DNA from: Sceloporus undulatus
Taxonomy: Eukaryota; Chordata; Lepidosauria; Squamata; Phrynosomatidae
Direction: 5' to 3'
NCBI RefSeq assembly: GCF_019175285.1
Contig: NC_056522.1
Coordinates: 35,794,003-35,858,002, forward strand
Length of the DNA stretch: 64,000 nt
Shown: positions 56,520 to 64,000 of the stretch, piece by piece
Position numbering within the stretch: the stretch's first letter is position 1
Layout of the letters: each line of letters opens with the position of its first letter
Translations under genes and position numbers: made by a program
The notes under the pieces: model-generated
The model's database searches: none
What the model was told of the DNA's origin: nothing
The model's input: only the letters and a program-made list of their open reading frames with translations

Positions 56520-56741
56520 GGCTGCATCTGGACCTAATAAATAATGCAATTTGACACCGCTTTAACTGGCACAGCTCAGTGCTGTGGAATTCTGGGATTT
56601 ATAGTTTTATGAGATATTTAGCCTTATCTGTGAGAAAGTGCTGGTGCCACAACAAACTGGAAGTCCCAGGATTCCATAGTACTGAGCCATGCTAGTTAAA
56701 GCGATGTTAAACTGCATTATATCTGCAGTGCAGATGCAGCC
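56520..56741. repeat. Palindromic hAT-like MITE (GGCTGCATC subfamily)
   Basis: GGCTGCATCTGGACCTAATA and CTGCAGTGCAGATGCAGCC ends. The inside has GGAATTCTGGGATTTATAGT. Confidence 0.82.
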
Positions 56742-57546
56742 TAGGAGAGGAGGCTCCAAAAGGCAGTTGTTCTCAGCCAGACTGGTAGACACTGTCTTCT
56801 TTTAATAAAGACAGAATTGATTGCTCTCTCATCCCTTTCTTGAATCTTAGAAATGTAGGTTTTCTGGATATAATCCCATAATCCTTCAGCTAACAGGACC
56901 AATGGGAGTTTCTGGAAATTGCAGTCCAAAACCCAACTTTTCCAAGCATTCCTCACCTTGGCCAGATACAATGACAGTTGATGGAAAAGGTTCTGAGATG
57001 GAAACACAGACATGGAGTAGACCTTGCAGTTCTTTATGGCTTCCCTTTTTGTAAGGTCTAGTTCTGCCCTAAGCATAACTACTTTCACCTACAACTGATA
57101 TTCATGGTAAGAAAATAGGTACTGTTAGCTCAAGGGCTACCTTGTGAGGTATAGATGTCAAGTATATTGATCCCTATGGTAGGTTTAAACCAAATCACTA
57201 TGGCAGAAACGCACAGAATTAGAATGCTTAGATCAATATGCCTTCCCAGCCCAAACAGTGTAAGTATTGAAACTCCCTCCTCGAAAAACCTGGGGCTTGA
57301 AATTATGGAAAGCCGCTAAAGCGTTTCTAAGTAATAGTGCATTTATTTGTCTTGGATCCTCAACAAGGAGAAAGGTGGGATAATAATGAATGAATTAGTA
57401 GTGTTGGCAACTTATTGCCCTCTAGAAGTTGTTGGACTGCAACTTCCATTAGTTCTAACCAGCAAAGGTGAGAGCTTATAGGAATTGCAATGGTAGTAAC
57501 AACTGAAAGGATGCTATGTGCTAATAGTGGATATATTCTCTATGCC

Positions 57547-57690
57547 AGTGGTTGTCAACATTTTGTCCTCCATATGTTCCAGACTTTAGTTCCCAGATGT
57601 CTCAATCACTATGGCCAATGACCACAGATGGTGAGAGGACCAAAGGTTGAGAACCTCCAGACTCTGAGGAACAAATGTTGAGAACCATTG
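57547..57690. repeat. hAT-like MITE (GTGGTTGTCAACA ends)
   Basis: CCAGTGGTTGTCAACATTTT left, ATGTTGAGAACCATTG right, inverted. A near-duplicate end (GGTTGAGAACCTCC) occurs at about 57645. Confidence 0.6.
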
Positions 57691-57782
57691 CTTTAGGCAG
57701 TGTTACGTATGTTGCTGAAATGGCTCCATTGACACCTAAGAGGGAGATATCATGCTTGGAAGAATACAAAGTTTGAGACTAC

Positions 57783-58478
57783 CAAATATACTTGACTATA
57801 AGTCGACCTCACGTATAAGTCGAGCATGGGTTTTAGGCTCAAATTTGTGGATTTTGATATGACCTGCGGATATGCCGAGGGTAAAACTTAGGGGCATGTA
57901 ACAACAATGTAAAGGACGAAGGAAAAGAACACCGTTGATTCCAGCAAGCATGACTGTTTGTATTCTCCCTAAAGGCTGGATGAGGAGGGAACTGCAGTAA
58001 ATGATGGTTGTGTGATGTGTGGGGGAGGTGACCAGGCACAGATAGGGCTAAGGAAACGTACACGTATCAAAAAGGATGAAAAGGCAAAGCTATGAAAATG
58101 GCAACTACATTAGCAGTAATTATAGCCTTTAACTTTAATATAACTTTGCCTGATTTTAACCCAGAAAATGCTGATACATACAGAAATGTCTTATTCAGAT
58201 CCTTCAAATTATGATTCATCTTGCTGTTCCTTTGAGGAGAAGTGCCAAAGAGCTGCCACGGCCATCATTTTCCCACACAGGCATTCAAAAATGTCAGAAG
58301 TGGTACCATGGTGGTGAGAGTAGAGTAGGTTGCTGCTTCTTTTAGGTGCTCTTGGGGTGGATTAAGCTCTCACTTTCACCACTCAGAGAAGGGGGTGGTT
58401 CCTTTTTTTGATAAGAGTTAAAAGTACAATACTTACACTGACCCATGGGTAAGCTGACCCAGGTATTTGGGATCACTT
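57783..58478 (+). repeat. DNA transposon remnant (TATAAGTCGA family), long copy
   Basis: CAAATATACTTGACTATAAG and CGTATAAGTCGAGCATGGG at the left. GGTAAGCTGACCCAGG and GGGATCACTTTTTT lie near the right end. Nearly 700 bases, longer than 30547-31012, so it may keep more internal sequence. Confidence 0.65.
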
Positions 58479-58484
58479 TTTTTA

Positions 58485-58944
58485 AAAAAAAAATTATTAA
58501 GAAATATAACAGACAAACAAAGAAAGCATTACACACAATTCTCGGCACACAACACACAACACATAACAAATAAAGTACGTTTTATAATATACAACACCAT
58601 AAACCATACAAACTACACAGCTACAGAAATTTAAAATAAAGACTTCCAAAACCTGGTGTCCTGGAGATTTTCTTCCCTATCAGTTTTAACTCATTTTTAT
58701 GTTTAGATTTTATACCATCCTTTAAAACTTATCACATTATATTTATTCCCAAGAGGGAAAATAGTAAAAGAAAAGCTGAAAAGTTAATATAATACTTTTT
58801 TCCTTATCTGGCATTCAAGTAGGTAATTTCACAGACAGTTAGATTTCAGAACTTTTGACGATTTCACTTTACTACAAGACAGAGCTTAAGATATGAATAA
58901 CAATTCTAGGATCCTCACTAATCATGCAGAATAACTTATTTCTA
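58485..58944. other. AT-rich sequence hosting the L1 insertion
   Basis: AT-rich, with many ACACA phrases. It continues in sense after the L1 at 63832-64000. It looks like an older repeat on the minus strand but I cannot name it. Confidence 0.35.
58929..58944. repeat. Left target-site duplication of the L1
   Basis: GAATAACTTATTTCTA, identical to 63816-63831. Confidence 0.95.
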
Positions 58945-59220
58945 AGTTATGAATCGAAATTATGGATTGAAGATAATGAGATTAAGATATTTAAGGACAT
59001 CCCACCACAAATAATGCTGAATAGGCAAAAAATACAAACCATTGATTCAGCTTCTGAAGCACTTAAATATCGACTACAGATGGGAAAGGATAGAAGGACT
59101 TACCTTTTTTTACCAACAGAAAAGACATAAAATAGATAACTTGGAAAAAGCTAATGAAATAGAAGCCAAAATAAAAAAGGAACATAGAAGCAATGAAGGA
59201 AAAAGACCTGAAGGAGAGTA

Positions 59221-59460
59221 CAGTGCTCCCTCGGGTTACGAATTTAATTCGTTCCGCCGCTCCGTTCGTAACCCGAGTAATTTCGCAACCCGAAAAGGGC
59301 TTTCCGTTAGCGCTGGAAAGCCGCGCGTTTGAATTTCGCGCCGAAAAAAAATTCGTAACCCGAAAAAAACATCGTAACCCGGAACAGTTTTTTCCAATCT
59401 AACTTTTTCGTAACCCGGAAATTTCGTAACGCGGTCAATTCGTATCCCGGGGTACCACTG
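59221..59460. mobile_element. Mariner-like MITE, TTACGAA family, nested in L1 ORF1
   Basis: TA on both sides. Left end CAGTGCTCCCTCGGGTTACG, right end ATCCCGGGGTACCACTG. The inside repeats TTCGTAACCCG. CpG-rich like the copy at 12911-13165. It inserted after the L1. Confidence 0.88.
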
Positions 59461-59750
59461 TATTCAAAAAAGGAATGGAAACCAAGCAAGAAGAAAAATA
59501 AAGACACAGAAAATCTAGTCAGTGAAGAACAAAAATTAGGAAGCTTTAAACCACTAGAAAGAACTGAAATTGATCTACTAACCTGAACTAAGAATAGAAA
59601 GAAAGGACTTATCTGTCGGCTCAAAACATACTGATTATTGAGAAATTTTACATAAGAAACAATAAATATATATATAAATAAATAAAGGGGTGGAAGGGGT
59701 GGAACAATATTAACAATTTGAACATAAAAGAAAGTGAAAACAAAAAGAAA

Positions 59751-62700
59751 ATGTCAACTAAAGTTATTTCTTGGAACGTAAAAGGAATTAACTCTAAATT
59801 AACTCTAAATATAAACGAAGCATAATTTTCCATCAACTCAAGAAACTTAAAGGAGACATAATTTGTATTCAAGAAACTAAGATCAAAACAGAAGAAAAAA
59901 GATATTTAAGGAATCCCAAACTTGGAATTTGTTATACATCAACAGCTAATAAGAGTAAAAAAGGGATTGCATTATATATTAATAAAAAATATAACTCCAG
60001 AGAAATCTTTGCAGATAAAGACGGAACCTTTCTGGCGGTGGAAGTAAAATTAAGGAGCTTAGCTTTCCTCGCAATTGGAATTTATGCGCCTCAGGAAAAT
60101 AAAGAGAACTACTTCTTAAACATACATAAAAAAATCCAAGATTTGGCATATGATAATATTAGGAGATTTCAATGCAGTGATAGACCCTAAAATAGATAGG
60201 AGATCAGTAACCGGGAAAAATATTAAAAAAACTCAAGGAAAACTACCAAAAACCTTCTTTGCAATGATGGAAGATTTAGATCTCAAGGATGTATGGAGAC
60301 ATAAACATGGAAAAACAAAAGATTACACTTTTTTTTCAGAAACACATAATTCATTTTCAAGAATTGACTTATTTTTAGCTTCAAAGCTTTTACTTCCATA
60401 TATTCATTCAACAGACATCCTTGGAAAACCAATGTCAGACCATAATCCAATTGCGATGAATATACAGGAGAAAAAATTAACATACTCATGGAGACTAAAC
60501 CCGGATCTTTTGAATGATGAGAAAATAACAAATAGAGTGAAAGAGGAATTGAAATGGTATTTTAAAGAGAATATGACAGAGAACCTATCAATGAACACAA
60601 TATGGGATGCAAGCAAAGCTGTGGCTAGAGGAATACTTATTAAGATCAATGCAGAACAAAGGAAAGAGAAAAAATTAGAAGAAGCTAACCTACAGAACAA
60701 ATTGAAACAAAAAGAACAGGAATGGAAAGCAAAAGGGGATAAAATATTAAAACTAGAAGTAGAAATAATACAAGAGAAGTTGAAAGCATTATCTATTAAG
60801 CAAATAGCGCCCAAAATACGGAAAGTTAAGCAATTAAATTTTGAAAATGGGAATAAAGCAGGGAAACTTCTAGCGCAAAAGCTTAAAAAATATAAAGAAA
60901 AGAAAATGATTAATATGATAAATCATAAAGGGAAACAATATACCTCACAAAGTGAAATCGTAGAAAAATTTACAAGCTACTATGAAGAATTATATGATGA
61001 TAAGACAGAAACAGAATATAAGAAAACCAAAATTGTTGAATACTTGAACAAACAGAATAGTAAGCATATAGAGGACTTCCAAAAAAGAGAATCTTAATAA
61101 AGAAATTACAACAAGAGATTTTAGAAGCGATTCAGAAGCAAAAATTGGGGAAAGCTCCAGGCCCCGATGGTTTATCAACAATATATTATAAAAAATTAAA
61201 AGAAGTATTAATAGAACCACTTAAACAAACATTTAATGGAATACAAAGTAACGGTATACCGGAAACCTGGAAAGATGCATTAATAACAATAATCCTGAAA
61301 GGTGATAAAGATACTTCTGAATTAAGGAATTACAGACCCATATCCCTCACCAATGTAGACTATAAAATCTTTACGACAATCCTATCTGAAAGGCTGAAGA
61401 AAATCTTAGTGAACTATATACATAAAGATCAAAATGGTTTTTTACCTGGAAGACAAGGCCAAAATAATATAAGAACATTTATTAATGTATTAGAACATTA
61501 CGAACAACACAATGATAAGAAATTAGCGTGTATTATGCTTGATGCAGAAAAGGCCTTTGACCAAATTGACTGGGATTTCCTATTAGCTGTTATTGTGAAA
61601 GTTAATATGGGAGAAAAATTTGAAAGATGGATTAAGTCTATATATAACCAACAAAGGGCATCCCTACTTATAAATGAGGAAATATCTAGGAATTTCAAGA
61701 TCAGAAGAGGAACGAGGCAGGGATGTCCCCTCTCTCCTTTATTATTCATATTGGTTCTAGAAATATTGGCAAACAAAATAAGAGAAGAAGATAAAATTAG
61801 AGGGATTAAGATCCGCAACACAGAGTGTAAGCTAAAAATTTTTGCGGATGACATTGTGGTTTTTCTAGATGAACCATTTAACGGAATCAAATATTTGATA
61901 CAAACTATAGAGGAATTTGGTGTATTAGCTGGATTTAAAATAAATTCTGAAAAAACAACAATTCTTACTAAAAATCTCACAAAAGATGAGGACAAGATAC
62001 TTAAAATAATATCAGGATACTCGATTGAAACCAAAATCAAATACTTGGGAATCTACTTTACAAAAAAAAAACATAGAACTCTTTCAAAATAATTACATAA
62101 AAACATGGAACGAAATAAAAAAAAGATTTAATTATTTGGAGCAAATATAATCTATCCTTCCTTGGAAGAATCGCAGCAATAAAAATGAATATTTTGCCAA
62201 GGATATTATATTTATTTTGTAATATTCCAGTTATAATAAATGAAAAAATACTTCAATTCGTGGCAAAAAGATCTGTCCAGATTTATATGGCAAGGCAAAA
62301 AAGCAAGAATAAAATGGAAATTACTTACAGAAGATAAAATCAAAGGGGGTTGTAATCTACCAAATTTTAAGCTCTATTATTACGCAGCATGCCTTAATTG
62401 ACTAGAAGAATGGTTCAAATTAAGGGATGAAAGTTTATTAGATTTGGAATGTGCCAATTTAAATATGGGAATTCATGCGTATATGTGGTACACAAAACCC
62501 AAAGAAAACAGTATCTTTAATCATCATATGCTGAGAAAATCTTTACTTAAAGTTTGGTATAAAGTGAAAAATCAATTTTACAGTCACATTCCTCAATGGG
62601 TTTCCATACAAGAGGCATACTACAAAAGAACCAAATGTGAGAATCAACAATGGGTAAGATATGGAGATTTAATCAATAAAACCACAGAAGGGAAACTTAT

Positions 62701-63517
62701 CATGAAAAAGATAGAAGAAATCAATATAAATGGAGAAATGCAGGATTGGTTTTTATACAACCAATTAAAAAGCCGCTTTAAAAAAGACAATGAAACAGTT
62801 GGTTTGACAACTGATAGTAACGAAATTGACAAAATAATGACTGATAAACAAGGTAAACACATTTCTAAATATTACAAACTATTGAAGGGAAGAGATTTAG
62901 AAAATGAATTGATTAAACATAATATGATAAGATGGGCACAGGACACTAAAAAAATAATTAAAATAGAAGAATGGGAAAAATCGTGGAAAGGGACCAACAA
63001 ATTTACTTTATGCCAAAACTATAAAGAGAATTACCTGAAAATGTTTTATAGGTGGTACTTAACTCCCCAAAAAATCCATCAAATTTACAAATCAGGTAAC
63101 ATCAATTGTTGGAAATGTGGAAGACCAGAAGGGAATTTTTACCACATGTGGTGGCTGTGTACCAAAGCAAGAGATTACTGGCAAATGATCCATAAATTTA
63201 TAGAAGGCATTCTTAAGATAAACATACCTTTTGAAGCAAATTTGTTCTTGTTGAACATGACCCATAATATTAGAAATGTAAAGGCAAACAGGATTATATT
63301 ATATATGGTCACCACAGCAAGAATAGCATATGCACAGTATTGGAAAGCATCAAATAATCCATCAATTGAGGAATGGTTGAGCAAACTATATGAAGCCAGA
63401 AATATGGATATATTATCTGCATTATTAAAAGGAAAATCTGAAGAAAATGTGAAAAAGGAATGGAGTGTTTTAGAATTGATTGAGGGGAATGAGTTATTGG
63501 ATAATTTAAATAAATAA
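59751..63517 (+). pseudogene. L1 ORF2, broken
   Basis: The endonuclease begins MSTKVISWNVKGI and has CIQETK, ILGDFNAVID, NSFSRIDLF and MSDHNPI. The reverse transcriptase has GKAPGPDGLSTIYYKK, NYRPISLTNVDYKIFTTIL, IMLDAEKAFDQIDW, GTRQGCPLSPLLF and the catalytic FADD. The C-terminus has a Cys/His cluster, CWKCGRPEGNFYHMWWLC. The frame shifts near 59825 (with a short AACTCTAAATT duplication), near 60150, at about 61097, near 62092 and before 62444. Confidence 0.92.
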
Positions 63518-63815
63518 GGTTGATTTAAGGGAAAAAAATTTTTTTTTTTTAGGAAGCACCATGTGAAAATGATAGAACGAGTTATAGACCAGGAATAAAT
63601 AAATAGCTTGTAATGCGCGGTATTAGCCAAATGTAAAGGAAGTAATAACTAGAAGGTGTATAATATGAGAGATCTAATGTAAATATGTGTTTATGTCTTT
63701 GTTTTTGTATGTTAAATGTTGGATTTATATTAGGTTATGGGAAAATTCTTTATCTCTTTTAAGTTGTACTATTCTATTCTAAATAAAAAAAAATTTATAC
63801 AAAAAAAAAAAAAAA

Positions 63816-63831
63816 GAATAACTTATTTCTA
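63816..63831. repeat. Right target-site duplication of the L1
   Basis: GAATAACTTATTTCTA directly after the poly(A) end. Confidence 0.95.
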
Positions 63832-64000
63832 TCATATATTTTTAATATCCAGGAAGAAATTTCATCAGTTTTTTAACATTTTTGTAAAGAGAGCTTTTGA
63901 GTCCAATACTTGTCAAAAAATTTCATAACCGGATTCCATTTGTCTTCAAATTTTCCTAAAGAATTAAATTTAATTAAATAAGTTAACTTATCCATTTCTA
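63832..64000. other. AT-rich continuation of the L1 host sequence
   Basis: Resumes the sequence interrupted at 58944. No exon is visible. Confidence 0.4.

Larger units (their letters stand above)
58945..63815 (+). mobile_element. L1 LINE, 5' truncated in ORF1
   Basis: Starts inside the ORF1 C-terminal domain (LWIEDNEIKIFKDIPPQIML) and runs through ORF2 to a poly(A) end. ORF1 is split by a MITE at 59221-59460. A 16-base perfect target-site duplication flanks the element. The 3' UTR is about 300 bases and A-run terminated. The element shows several frameshifts or stops, so it is not active. Confidence 0.95.

Overview
The window is vertebrate nuclear DNA, most likely from a squamate reptile (an iguanian-type lizard fits well, but the species cannot be settled from sequence alone). 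The clues are spliced vertebrate genes in conserved order, two CpG islands, and a squamate-like repeat mix: CR1, L2-like, L1 and RTE/BovB LINEs, tRNA-derived SINEs with BovB-like tails, a 5S-rRNA-derived SINE, Penelope-like fragments, and many palindromic hAT-like and mariner-like MITEs.

Three host genes are supported. (1) ANGEL2, an endonuclease/exonuclease/phosphatase-fold RNA-processing enzyme, runs on the minus strand from about 18.0 kb down to 2.16 kb. Eight coding exons were joined by splice sites and phase into a 551-residue protein that keeps the family's catalytic motifs. (2) An intronless KTI12 homologue (Elongator-associated P-loop protein, 268 residues) lies on the plus strand at 18.74-19.54 kb in a CpG island it shares with the presumed ANGEL2 first exon. 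Two YY1-type sites lie just upstream of it, and ZNF143/THAP11-type sites lie nearer ANGEL2. (3) RPS6KC1 starts on the plus strand at 26.19 kb in a second CpG island. Only its first three coding exons (start of the PX domain) are inside the window, and the rest lies beyond 64 kb. ANGEL2 and RPS6KC1 are divergent neighbours in mammals too, so the locus matches human 1q32.

Layout: 1-2 kb, 3' flank of ANGEL2; 2.2-12.6 kb, ANGEL2 exons and repeat-bearing introns; 12.7-17.9 kb, long ANGEL2 5' intron filled by a mariner-type MITE, a GC-rich fold-back repeat, a CR1 LINE and a BovB fragment; 17.9-20.0 kb, CpG island, KTI12 and a minisatellite; 20-25.6 kb, intergenic repeats including a striking near-perfect palindrome; 25.7-26.8 kb, RPS6KC1 promoter and exon 1; 26.3-35.5 kb, intron 1; 35.5-50.2 kb, intron 2; 50.4-64 kb, intron 3, ending in a 4.9-kb L1 with a perfect 16-bp target-site duplication.

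Most interesting observations: hammerhead-ribozyme-like cores in both arms of a palindromic Penelope-like repeat in an ANGEL2 intron; a palindrome at 21.4-21.8 kb whose outer arms are far more alike than the MITE at its centre; an apparent one-base excess in RPS6KC1 exon 1 inside a run of eight G; a minisatellite built from the KTI12 stop-codon region; and an abundant MITE family that carries ZNF143/THAP11-like sequence. No retrovirus, LTR element, CRISPR array or toxin gene was seen.
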